From Thiomonas sp. (GTDB taxonomy: Bacteria > Pseudomonadota > Gammaproteobacteria > Burkholderiales > Burkholderiaceae_C): a stretch of DNA of 42,591 nucleotides. The number at the start of each line of letters is the position of its first letter. Position 1 is the first letter of the stretch. The position numbers and the translations under genes were made by a program. The notes beneath the pieces were generated by a model. That model was not told the origin of the DNA, searched no databases, and worked only from the letters and a program-made list of their open reading frames with translations. The stretch covers positions 1 to 42,591 of the forward strand of contig DAICZP010000010.1 of assembly GCA_027311065.1 (NCBI GenBank), in the 5' to 3' direction. Below, one piece after another: positions 8,387 through 18,013 of the stretch.

Positions 8387-9109
8387 ATGCGACAGTCGGC
8401 CGGTGTCGCGGTCCCCGTGGACACGAGTCCGCTGCTGCAATCGGCGCGTTTCGTCACCACTGCGGCGCAATTCGACCAGCTCACCGCCGACGAGCTGCCA
8501 GAGGTCGCGTTCGTCGGCAGATCGAACGCCGGCAAATCCACCGCCATCAACGTGCTGTGCGGCCAACGCCGGCTGGCGTTCTCATCCAAGACCCCGGGGC
8601 GCACCCAGCACATCAACCTGTTCGCCGTCGGCCTTGGTGGCCTCACCGTCGGCATGCTCGCCGACCTCCCTGGCTATGGCTACGCCTCGGTTCCCCTTGC
8701 CACCAAGCAGCGATGGCAGCGTTTCATCGCCCACTATCTGGCGGATCGCCGGCAACTCGTCGGTCTGGTGCTCATCGCCGACAGCCGTCACGGACTCACC
8801 CCCCTGGACTGGACCCTGCTGAGCTACGCGGCACCCGCCGCGCTTCCGGTGCATGTGCTACTCACCAAAGCCGACAAACTCTCGCGTCACGAACAATTCA
8901 AGGCCGCCCAGACAGTGCGCGAAGACCTCCAGCACAACAGTGCCGGCGCCGGTCTGCGCGCCCCCACCTCGGTGCAACTGTTCTCAGCCACGCAGCGGCT
9001 TGGCCTACCCGAGGCCAGCCACCTGCTGGAGGAATGGCTCACGCCTCCACCCCGGCTCGCGGACGACGCCGCCGCAAAGGCCGGCGCTGGGGACCCGATC
9101 CCGGACTGA
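8387..9109 (+). CDS. engB: ribosome biogenesis GTP-binding protein EngB (YihA/YsxC)
   Basis: EngB is an essential cytoplasmic TRAFAC GTPase that assists assembly of the 50S ribosomal subunit and is linked to cell division. The 240-aa product has the G1 P-loop GRSNAGKS at residues 44-51, the switch region KTPGRTQ, the G3 motif DLPGYGYA at 93-100, and the G4 motif TKADK at about 160-164. Of three possible in-frame ATGs (8363, 8366, 8387), the last has GGGA eight bases upstream, while the first two have no SD and lie next to a TATATAAG box. The C-terminus is a little longer than usual, with an Ala/Gly/Asp-rich tail. It converges on groEL through a shared terminator. Confidence 0.95.
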   Translation: MRQSAGVAVPVDTSPLLQSARFVTTAAQFDQLTADELPEVAFVGRSNAGKSTAINVLCGQRRLAFSSKTPGRTQHINLFAVGLGGLTVGMLADLPGYGYASVPLATKQRWQRFIAHYLADRRQLVGLVLIADSRHGLTPLDWTLLSYAAPAALPVHVLLTKADKLSRHEQFKAAQTVREDLQHNSAGAGLRAPTSVQLFSATQRLGLPEASHLLEEWLTPPPRLADDAAAKAGAGDPIPD

Positions 9110-9118
9110 TCCCCAAAT

Positions 9119-9147
9119 GCAAAAACCCGGCAGAGCCGGGTTTTTGC
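9119..9147. terminator. bidirectional rho-independent terminator between engB and groEL
   Basis: A perfect 13-bp inverted repeat GCAAAAACCCGGC / GCCGGGTTTTTGC surrounds a 3-nt AGA loop, giving a G+C stem with A and T tracts on either side. It works in principle on both strands: 10 bp after the engB stop and about 85 bp after the groEL stop. Confidence 0.9.
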
Positions 9148-9231
9148 TGGACAAACCATGCGTCAAGACCGACGCACCGCCGTTTCCGGAGGATGGCGGA
9201 AGAGAGCTCGCACCCCCTCCCGCACGGGGGC

Positions 9232-11195
<1,964 letters not shown>

Positions 11196-11311
11196 ATGGG
11201 TTGCTCCGGTTGATGAAGATGTTGGGTTGAACGCATGCCGCACCCGGACGAGTCCTGCGGCGCGGCGCGGCGGGCCACGGCGACCAGGGCAGCAACAGCC
11301 CACCCCATTCG

Positions 11312-11338
11312 CTAGCACTCACCGGCTGCGAGTGCTAA
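11312..11338 (-). promoter_or_regulatory. CIRCE operator (HrcA binding site) upstream of groESL
   Basis: On the minus strand the element reads TTAGCACTC-N9-GAGTGCTAG, differing from the consensus TTAGCACTC-N9-GAGTGCTAA only at the last base. It begins immediately after the -10 hexamer, so HrcA bound here would block initiation or early elongation. This implies that an hrcA gene exists elsewhere in the genome. Confidence 0.93.
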
Positions 11339-11365
11339 TTGTAAGGGCGGCGGCGCCGATTTCAA
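11338..11365 (-). promoter_or_regulatory. groESL promoter
   Basis: On the minus strand, TTGAAA (11360-11365) and TACAAT (11338-11343) are separated by 16 bp and followed directly by CIRCE. The -35 lies within CACTTGAAA and the -10 is preceded by CCCT, so the site also partly resembles a heat-shock sigma32 promoter. Dual control is possible but not shown. Confidence 0.7.
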
Positions 11366-11542
11366 GTGCCCGTCGGGCGGTCGATGAACGAATGCAGCGC
11401 GTTTTCCTGTCCGCCTTCATGCGGCACGGAAGCCAGCACATGATGCTTTACGCACGCAAGATATTGACAACAATGGTGTTTTTAAAGATCAGCAAGGTGC
11501 ACAGTCGGCATTGAGGAGGCGACACACTCGCTGCAAACTTGT

Positions 11543-12388
11543 TCATCGCCCGCCCACGTAGACCGCCGGCGTGACACCTGTCACCTTGCGGAAGTGGCGA
11601 ATGAAGTGACTCTGGTCGCAGAACCCCAACTCGGCGGCGACCCAGCCCGCCGGCAGGCCCTGGCGCAACAGCAGGCGCGCCCGGTGGATTCTGAGATGGG
11701 TGTGGTAGGCGTGTGGCGGCACCCCCCAGCGAGCGCGAAATGCGCGCATGAGTTGAAAACGCCCGCACCCACAGGCGCGTGCCAACGCGTCGAGGCTGAC
11801 GTCGTCGGTGATGTGCGCGCGCAGGTAGTCGCGCGCGCGCACCGCCGCAAGCGCTCCGGGAGGGTGTGCCTGCGGCGGTGCGCGCTCGGCGTGACGCAGC
11901 AGATAGAGCAAAACCGAAGACTGCAGTGACTGCAGTGCAAGCCGCGAGGCGTCGCCGCGCTCCACAGCCAATCCCAGTTGCCATACCGCGCCCGAGAGGT
12001 CCGGATCATCGGTCGTCGCGTCAGCGAGATGCACGTGACCGATGTCACCAAGTTCGGCAGCCGCATCGTGAACGGCTCGTGCAGGCACCATGGCCACCTT
12101 GAACACCACCTCGGGCGGAACCGATAGCGTGCGATGCAACTCGCCGGGCTCGAGCAGCATCATGCCGGGGCGATGCATGGAATGCACCCGGCCCCGGTAG
12201 TGCCAGCGATGGTCCCAGCGCGCGCATGCGCACAGGTCATAAGACTCATGGAATACCGTCCACAGGCGACGCGAGCGCTCGGCGATCAGGTATTCCCAGC
12301 CGCCCAACGCTGCCGGTTGCAACCAAGCCACTTTCTCAAATGGATCGTCGACACGCACGTACACCCCCCGGAGCACCCGCAATTTCAT
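11543..12388 (-). CDS. AraC-family transcriptional regulator
   Basis: A 281-aa DNA-binding regulator. The N-terminal part resembles an AraC-type cupin sensor domain (HRPGMMLLEPGELHRTL). The C-terminal ~100 residues form the double helix-turn-helix of the family: DDVSLDALARACGCGRFQLMR, then AGWVAAELGFCDQSHFIRHFR and the closing GVTPAVYV. The ATG at 12388 has GGAGCG upstream; a TTG at 12409 is the alternative. Its effector is unknown. It is transcribed divergently from a large lipoprotein gene 215 bp away, so that gene is an obvious candidate target, but this is inference. The 204-bp stretch beyond its stop holds only the groESL promoter and no clear terminator. Confidence 0.92.
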   Translation of the reverse strand: MKLRVLRGVYVRVDDPFEKVAWLQPAALGGWEYLIAERSRRLWTVFHESYDLCACARWDHRWHYRGRVHSMHRPGMMLLEPGELHRTLSVPPEVVFKVAMVPARAVHDAAAELGDIGHVHLADATTDDPDLSGAVWQLGLAVERGDASRLALQSLQSSVLLYLLRHAERAPPQAHPPGALAAVRARDYLRAHITDDVSLDALARACGCGRFQLMRAFRARWGVPPHAYHTHLRIHRARLLLRQGLPAGWVAAELGFCDQSHFIRHFRKVTGVTPAVYVGGR

Positions 12389-12603
12389 TCTATACACCGC
12401 TCCGGCCAATTCTTATTGTTGGCGTGTCCGACGGGTCCCGACGCGGCGAAGGCAGGCCAATCCAGGATGCCGACGTCGATCGCTTTGCCAGCGCCGCGCC
12501 GGGGATCGTCCTGTTCGGCCCATCCTGGAAGTGCAACAGGGGCACTCACCGGATTCGATGCTCCGCACCCTGCTCATTTCAATTTAACGGGGACAACAAC
12601 ATC

Positions 12604-14508
12604 ATGCGTACCTATCGTTGGAACGGCAGGCATGCGCTTGTCACTGCATGTATCGGTGCATTGGCGCTGGTCGGCTGCGGTGGTGGTGGCGGCGGCGGCA
12701 CCACGGCCAGCCTTGGCAACGGAAACACCAGCACGAGTATGGCTTCAGGAATCAGCGGCGTGGCAGCGACGGGGGTTCCCATCTCGGGCGGTGTGACTGG
12801 AACCATGCACGGCGTGGTCACGCTCCAGGATTCGTCGTCGCCCGCCAAGACGCTGACCACCTCGACCGACGCCAACGGCAACTACGCCTTCACCGCCGCA
12901 CAGATCCAGGGCTTCGTGCCCCCGTTCATGCTCCAGATCAACTACAAGCTTGGTGGCGTGGATGAATCGCTGGCATCGGCGGTGACGGCGGCAGATCTCA
13001 CCAGCGGTAACGCAACCATCAACATCACCCCATTGACAGACCTGGTCATCGCCAATCTCGGTCACCAGCTTGCGGCAACCATCTTCGCCAACCACAACTA
13101 CGCCAGCCTGCTGACCCCGACCGCGCTCGCTGCCGGTGTGCAGGCGCTGGATGCCGAGTTGCAGCCGATCCTGGCGCAACAGGGTGTCAGCGGAACTGTC
13201 GACCTGTTGCACCAGGCCTTCACCGCCAATGGCAGCGGGCTCGACGCCGTACTCGACAGCATCCACGTCACCATCGACCCCAGCGCCGGACTTGAGACCT
13301 TGACCAACAGCACGACCGGCCAGTCAGTCAGTGGCACCCTCAGCAACCCTCCCACCACACCGCTTCCCGCCGGATCGTCCAACAACGTCAGTGATCTGCA
13401 GGCCATCACGACGACCTTCAACAATCTGGCATCCCTGCTCGGAACCGCACCGTCCCCCACATCCCCTGCGCTGCTGGCCTTTTTCGATCAGGCCCACTTC
13501 CTGCACGACGGCCAGAATCTCGGCACGTTCATGCAGAACATCACCACCCAGCCGAAAGTCGTCGGCGGGGGCCTGACGATTTCAACGGCCGTGCTGTTGC
13601 CGGTGCCCGCCTGGGTCAGCGCGGTGCCTGTCGGCTCGACCGCGTACAAAGTCAGGTTCGCGGTCCTCGAGAATGCCGAGCCCAACAGCATGACTTCGTT
13701 CATCGCCTATAAAAATACGAGCGGCAGCTGGGTGTTCCTGGGTAACCAGCATCTCGCCCGCACCGCCATTCAAAGCACCAACGCCAGCATCACAGGTGCA
13801 ATCTGCGCGGGTCTGGATATCGAGATCAACGACAAGGGTGGCGTCGGCCTGACGTACGCCATCGTCAACGGGCCGCAGATCCCCGCCCCCGGTCTTCTTT
13901 ACTTTGCCACCGGCAAAGGCGGAGCCATGCAACTCGCCGCCGGCGCGCCGTCGACCTACGCTGGCACGTCCACGCAAACCCTCCAAAGCACCCTGCCCGC
14001 GGGTTGTTCGCGCACCATCGCCGGGCAGGTCCTGCCACGCACGGACACGCAGATCGGCGCGATGTCGGCTCCAGCGGTCTACACCGTCCAGCTGTACAAC
14101 GGCTCCAACCCCGCGACCGACGTGCCGGTGGCGACCTACCACCCAACGCTTGCAGTGCTGCCGCTGACTTCGGGTCAGGCCAGCGCGGCCGATTTCGCCA
14201 GCGCCATCACCCTGAGCCCGACACCGCAGGCGCTGTTCGCAAGCGGTGGCACGATGAATATTGCCTGGGCCGCCCCGTCCTCCGGGGCCCTGTATGCCAA
14301 CAACCTCAACGCGTACATCTGCGCCAACCTGAGCGGTGGAGTGTCGACAAACACCCAATGCAACGAATACAACGACCAATTGATCCCTGGTCAGCAAAAC
14401 GCGTCGTTGACGGTTGCCGCCGCACCGAGTGGCTCGACACTGGCCGGCGGCGGTGTGCAACTCACCTATCTCGACGATCTGTTCCGGCAGTACTGGACGT
14501 CTCCCTGA
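12604..14508 (+). CDS. large outer-membrane-type lipoprotein with an Ig-like/carboxypeptidase-regulatory N-terminal domain
   Basis: A 634-aa predicted lipoprotein. The N-terminal signal ends in ALVGC with the lipidated Cys at about residue 25, followed by a Gly run. Residues of about 60-120 look like a carboxypeptidase-regulatory/Ig-like fold (GTMHGVVTLQDSS..., STDANGNYAFTA). The middle is Ala/Thr/Asn-rich and helical in feel (NITPLTDLVIANLG), and the C-terminal half is beta-rich without a motif I recognise. The frame is open far upstream, but ATG 12604 has GGGGA upstream and gives a proper lipoprotein signal. Divergent from the AraC regulator. Function unknown; similar Gly-run lipoproteins are common in Burkholderiales. 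Confidence 0.8.
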   Translation: MRTYRWNGRHALVTACIGALALVGCGGGGGGGTTASLGNGNTSTSMASGISGVAATGVPISGGVTGTMHGVVTLQDSSSPAKTLTTSTDANGNYAFTAAQIQGFVPPFMLQINYKLGGVDESLASAVTAADLTSGNATINITPLTDLVIANLGHQLAATIFANHNYASLLTPTALAAGVQALDAELQPILAQQGVSGTVDLLHQAFTANGSGLDAVLDSIHVTIDPSAGLETLTNSTTGQSVSGTLSNPPTTPLPAGSSNNVSDLQAITTTFNNLASLLGTAPSPTSPALLAFFDQAHFLHDGQNLGTFMQNITTQPKVVGGGLTISTAVLLPVPAWVSAVPVGSTAYKVRFAVLENAEPNSMTSFIAYKNTSGSWVFLGNQHLARTAIQSTNASITGAICAGLDIEINDKGGVGLTYAIVNGPQIPAPGLLYFATGKGGAMQLAAGAPSTYAGTSTQTLQSTLPAGCSRTIAGQVLPRTDTQIGAMSAPAVYTVQLYNGSNPATDVPVATYHPTLAVLPLTSGQASAADFASAITLSPTPQALFASGGTMNIAWAAPSSGALYANNLNAYICANLSGGVSTNTQCNEYNDQLIPGQQNASLTVAAAPSGSTLAGGGVQLTYLDDLFRQYWTSP

Positions 14509-14527
14509 GCGCCGCCATTGCCCGCTG

Positions 14528-14554
14528 CCCGCGCCGCCCCGAGGGCGGTGCGGG
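14528..14554 (+). terminator. GC-rich hairpin after the lipoprotein gene
   Basis: CCCGCGCCGCCC and GGGCGGTGCGGG form a 12-position stem with one mismatch and a 3-nt CGA loop, 20 bp after the stop codon. It lacks a real T-tract (TACGCCTTT follows), so termination strength is uncertain. Confidence 0.45.
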
Positions 14555-14696
14555 TACGCCTTTCCAACGCCGGGCGGGAGACCGACGCACAGCGGTGCAA
14601 CGGCCAGATGATGCGACGCCAACGAACGTCGTGCAGGATTGGTGAGTCCCAGTAACACGGCGTCCCACGTTGCGGATGCCATGTAGGAGATTCACC

Positions 14697-15143
14697 ATGT
14701 CGACCTTCGCCGCTTGCGGCACCCCTTATGCAGCCTCCTCGGCGGCTGCCAAGCGCTTGTCTAGCGCAGAACAGGAGAAAGAACACCTCATCGATGCGCG
14801 ACCGGACCGATCCGGCTCCACTGACGGCCTCGTAGCACCGCACAGCGTGACCCTCAGCCACACCACCCAGGGCGCCAAACTCGTGGTGCGCATCGTGTTG
14901 CGCTTGCAGCAAGCCCAACCCCTTGATGACACGAGGCCAGACCCCGAGCCGCCGCCCTCCCCCGCGCCGCTGGCACCCAGGAAACCACCTTCCTACGCAT
15001 GGCGCAAGCTGACCGCGAAACAGCAAGCCGATCAAGACGCCTATCTGGCCTGCAGGCGTCGGTCATGGCTCCCGATCAACACGGTCCGCAGCGGCATTCA
15101 GCCACGCCCTCACACACTGCCGAACCTGCCGATCGGCCGCTAA
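14697..15143 (+). CDS. hypothetical protein, Pro-rich, orphan
   Basis: A 148-aa product from ATG 14697, chosen over an in-frame ATG at 14670 because AGGAG (14685-14689) is correctly spaced only for the former. The N-terminal third is Ala/Ser-rich with a short charged helix (SSAEQEKEHLIDAR), residues of about 45-70 are beta-like (GAKLVVRIVLRL), a Pro stretch follows (PDPEPPPSPAPLAPRKPP), and the C-terminus is basic. No signal peptide, membrane helix or known motif is visible. It is the first gene of the accessory island and is followed by a 7-bp inverted repeat. A competing frame on the opposite strand has no SD. I do not recognise it; it may be a real orphan gene or a spurious frame with a good SD. 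Confidence 0.5.
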   Translation: MSTFAACGTPYAASSAAAKRLSSAEQEKEHLIDARPDRSGSTDGLVAPHSVTLSHTTQGAKLVVRIVLRLQQAQPLDDTRPDPEPPPSPAPLAPRKPPSYAWRKLTAKQQADQDAYLACRRRSWLPINTVRSGIQPRPHTLPNLPIGR

Positions 15144-15156
15144 AACCCACCGGAGA

Positions 15157-15190
15157 ATGGGCCGCGGCCGTGAAAGATGTCGTGGCCCAT
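15157..15190 (+). terminator. possible terminator hairpin after the small orphan ORF
   Basis: ATGGGCC and GGCCCAT form a perfect 7-bp inverted repeat with a 20-nt loop that itself holds the palindrome GGCCGCGGCC-like core. No T-tract follows. It could terminate the orphan ORF transcript or belong to the control region of the next gene. Confidence 0.3.
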
Positions 15191-15199
15191 CGATAAACC

Positions 15200-15228
15200 A
15201 TAACTAGACACGGCTATCACTCAGTTAT
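15200..15228. promoter_or_regulatory. inverted repeat upstream of the four-gene unknown cluster
   Basis: ATAACT and AGTTAT form a perfect 6-bp inverted repeat with a 17-bp spacer, in an A+T-richer stretch about 90 bp before the first gene of the unknown family. The spacing (about two helical turns between half-sites) would fit a dimeric regulator. No -10/-35 pair is convincing here, so this is only a candidate operator. Confidence 0.3.
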
Positions 15229-15315
15229 CTCGAACTTTTGGGGTCCTTGCGTTCTCCAAGAAAGAGCAACCACGCTGATTTCTTCCCCCAAGCCGCCACG
15301 CAAGGAGACGTCCCC

Positions 15316-15960
15316 ATGCCGAGCCTCGCTCTTTCGATTGCCCAACTTGGCCGCGGCCAGAATCTCATGCCGCTACCACGCGGTGAATTCATTGCACACC
15401 AATTGTGCGCCAGCCAGACCTACGGCGACGTGCTGGCGTCGCATGCCACCGACGCAGATTTTGTGCGAAAGCTGGAGCGTACGCGATGCATCTATTTTCT
15501 TGCCAAGCGGATACGTCGCGACCTCGGCACAATCAAGGCGAAGGGTATTCCAATCTCCCGGCTACATTGCCGCGAACTCCTCATCACTTATTCAAGCAAA
15601 TCACTCTACGCCACTATTTTGCGATCGATGCAGCTCTCGCACGACGCCAGTGATCAAGACGACCGGCATGCATTCGCGAAACTCATCGCCATCGGGCACG
15701 CCGCCGACCACGCCGCGCAGACGTACTTGAAATCACGACACCTGGTGTTTGTGCATCGCAAATACGCCACCGATCGCAACACAAGGGCAGCGGACAACAT
15801 GAAATATCACGATGAAACCAGCCGGCGCGCGTTTTCAAAATTCGGGAACGTCACCTTGCGTCGCCTGCCGGCGTGCGTCCGTTCGACGCAATTGGCCGAT
15901 TCGGGTAGCCTGTTGAAGAACCCGCAACAGGCGCCCCGGGCCGCCAGCTCAAATAAATGA
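15316..15960 (+). CDS. unknown protein A of a paralogous helical-domain family
   Basis: A 214-aa basic protein; ATG 15316 follows AAGGAG with the usual spacing. No signal peptide or membrane helix is visible. Residues of about 48-142 look all-helical and carry the domain that recurs in the next three genes: a first helix (FVRKLERTRCIYFLAKRIR), a short PIS turn, then ELL...SLYATILRSMQL and AFAKLIAIGHAADHA. The last segment matches DKLVSIGRIADL in protein B at K-L-x-x-I-G-x-x-A-D. The C-terminal 60 residues are basic and probably disordered. I do not recognise the family. First gene of a co-directional set of four; the gap to B is 90 bp. Confidence 0.7.
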   Translation: MPSLALSIAQLGRGQNLMPLPRGEFIAHQLCASQTYGDVLASHATDADFVRKLERTRCIYFLAKRIRRDLGTIKAKGIPISRLHCRELLITYSSKSLYATILRSMQLSHDASDQDDRHAFAKLIAIGHAADHAAQTYLKSRHLVFVHRKYATDRNTRAADNMKYHDETSRRAFSKFGNVTLRRLPACVRSTQLADSGSLLKNPQQAPRAASSNK

Positions 15961-16050
15961 ATGCCATCGGCAAACAGGATACCGGCCGGCCACGCCAGCG
16001 CGCCGTCCATCCCCATCAACCAATATATCACCACCATTGAAGGATGCATC

Positions 16051-17859
16051 ATGACAAACTTCCAGAGCCAGATCTCGCGTCGACAGCATCGCCTGAACAC
16101 TTTCGCACGCGCCGAAACGTATGCGAATCGGGCCATTGGATTGAACCCAAATCAAGCCATCGAACCCGTTTCACCGCAGACCCTGAACGATATGCAAGTA
16201 CGCGCATCATCGCTAAATGGGTTGGCGAAGGCGACGGTTCAATTGATTGATCACAACATCGCCAGGCACGGCAGCATCATGTTGACGGATCGGACTGCAC
16301 AGGCAGTGCTACGCGACCTTTACAGCCACGTCAGATATCGTAATCTGCTCCAATCCCTGCGTATCGGGAAAATCACGTCTGCGCTCTATCGCGACCGCGC
16401 AATCGATAAACTCGTCAGCATCGGCCGTATCGCCGACCTCTACGCCAGTCGCCTGTCTGCCCTGAAAGCCTTTGCGCAACCGTCCGCGCACCCCGGCGAC
16501 TCTCGTCAATCCGATACGAACTCCGGGCACGGCGGACCTTTGACGGCGTTGCCTCGTTCCGCCACGCAGCGTGACGGGCATTCCGGTCCAGTCAGCACGC
16601 GCGACGCCGCCAAAGCATCAAAGCGGAAAAAGCATCGCCAGCGCGGTGACGATGCTCGTTCTGCTTCTCACACGTCGAGGAACAAAAGCGCCGGCGAACA
16701 AGGCTATCAGCGCAGCGGTGGCGTGCCGTCGTTGCGGACCAGCATTGCAGCGTTGGCGTCGCACCAGCACCAGCCCGCGCTCCTGCGAACCTATATCGAT
16801 CGCGTCGATACCTGCATCGGCACCAAAGCGGCTGCTGAAACCGACTACAAGATGCCGGCAACATCCGCGATGCGCATCGCGAAACTTGGCCTGCAGTTGC
16901 AGGCATCGATCCGTCACCACATGCAGGTGCTGCAGTCGCCGCGCCTCACGAACGCAGTCGCCTGTGCAGTGCTGCGCGATCTTCACGAAAACGCCGAGTA
17001 CAGCGCCATGCTGACGGCGAGTGGCATGCATGCAATCCGCTCGCCGCTGTATGAAGAACGCGCAGTCACGAAACTTCTCGCCATTGCGTACCTTGTGGAG
17101 CAGGCACGCCCGCGCTGGCGCGCCAAGGCCGCACTTGCCTCTGCAAAGAGCCGTCGTGTATCCAGCAATTCGGGGGAGCAATCGCTGATTTTCAAGGACC
17201 GCGACGCATCGAATCGGGGTTCCAACAACGTCTTTTCGGCACAAACAAACGAAAAAGCCGGCATGTTCTCGAATGATTTGCGAGATCAACATGCCAACTC
17301 TGCTCGAAATAGATTTCCAGAATATGACGTCAATGAAGTTTTTCAAGATCGTCGCCCCACAAAATTCACCGCGCCTCGCGGTCAAATTCAGAACCAGAAC
17401 GAAATCAAAAAACTCCTGGATAACCCTCAATTGACCGACACGCAAAAACGTGGCGTCACCGCGTATCTGCGACCAGATGAGTGCGATCGCCCGGCCAGCA
17501 GGAAAGACGCTACGGCGTTACATCACCAGAATGAACGTCAGAGCATGACGTCGACCGAAGAGATCAGAAATTATTTTCATGATGACAAAAATTATTCATA
17601 TTCAGGCCAGGACACCGCCTTCTTCCATAAGCAAAAAATGGAGAAAAGATCAGGAGAAGCTGACAGCAGGGATGATCAGCAATCGGATTCGCTTTTCAAG
17701 GTTGCCGAATCATTGATCCGGCGGCGCAAACGTGACATTCAATTTCTCGATGCGAGCTTCATGAATCAATCAATACAATCATCCGACGCCAATTTGAGCA
17801 AATTTAATGATGATCCACACATTGCTCAACCGTCGGATATTTATCACATGGTCACCTGA
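16051..17859 (+). CDS. unknown protein B, two copies of the family domain plus a long hydrophilic tail
   Basis: A 602-aa protein; ATG 16051 has GAAGGA six bases upstream and is preferred over the ATG at 15961 that abuts the previous stop. It contains two copies of the family domain, at about residues 53-141 and 272-362. From AVLRDL onward the two copies align without gaps over 57 residues with 20 identities (AVLRDL, Y, L, I, S, LY, R-A, KL, I...). Between them is a Ser/His/Lys/Arg linker with a basic patch (KRKKHRQR, about 191-198). Residues of about 370-602 are Asn/Gln/Asp/Ser-rich, probably disordered, and encoded by DNA visibly richer in A+T than anything else in the window. No catalytic motif, signal or membrane segment is seen. 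Confidence 0.75.
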   Translation: MTNFQSQISRRQHRLNTFARAETYANRAIGLNPNQAIEPVSPQTLNDMQVRASSLNGLAKATVQLIDHNIARHGSIMLTDRTAQAVLRDLYSHVRYRNLLQSLRIGKITSALYRDRAIDKLVSIGRIADLYASRLSALKAFAQPSAHPGDSRQSDTNSGHGGPLTALPRSATQRDGHSGPVSTRDAAKASKRKKHRQRGDDARSASHTSRNKSAGEQGYQRSGGVPSLRTSIAALASHQHQPALLRTYIDRVDTCIGTKAAAETDYKMPATSAMRIAKLGLQLQASIRHHMQVLQSPRLTNAVACAVLRDLHENAEYSAMLTASGMHAIRSPLYEERAVTKLLAIAYLVEQARPRWRAKAALASAKSRRVSSNSGEQSLIFKDRDASNRGSNNVFSAQTNEKAGMFSNDLRDQHANSARNRFPEYDVNEVFQDRRPTKFTAPRGQIQNQNEIKKLLDNPQLTDTQKRGVTAYLRPDECDRPASRKDATALHHQNERQSMTSTEEIRNYFHDDKNYSYSGQDTAFFHKQKMEKRSGEADSRDDQQSDSLFKVAESLIRRRKRDIQFLDASFMNQSIQSSDANLSKFNDDPHIAQPSDIYHMVT

Positions 17860-17904
17860 AAAAACAATTGACATCGCGAGCCGCGCGATCGACGGTGGCT
17901 CACG

Positions 17905-17942
17905 GTTCGGCAGAACACAGGCGCTGCCTGTTGCTGCCGAAC
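17905..17942 (+). promoter_or_regulatory. strong stem-loop between unknown genes B and C
   Basis: GTTCGGCAG (17905-17913) and CTGCCGAAC (17934-17942) pair perfectly; inside them ACAGGC and GCCTGT pair around a GCT loop, giving a nearly continuous stem of about 15 bp with one small internal loop. No T-tract follows, so it is more likely an mRNA stability, processing or attenuation element than a simple terminator. Confidence 0.5.
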
Positions 17943-18013
17943 CTGTCCGGTTTCACAGAGCGCCGGCATTCGATGGAACCGTACCCCGCTACATGCTTCA
18001 CGGAGAAACATCC

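Noticed and set aside
11464..11485. TTGACA at 11464 as a plus-strand promoter
   Set aside because: No -10 hexamer at 16-18 bp and no plus-strand gene downstream; the region is antisense to the end of the AraC transcript.
13582..14682. A 366-codon minus-strand frame opposite the lipoprotein gene
   Set aside because: No SD, Arg/Gly-rich shadow composition; the plus-strand gene has a lipoprotein signal and SD.
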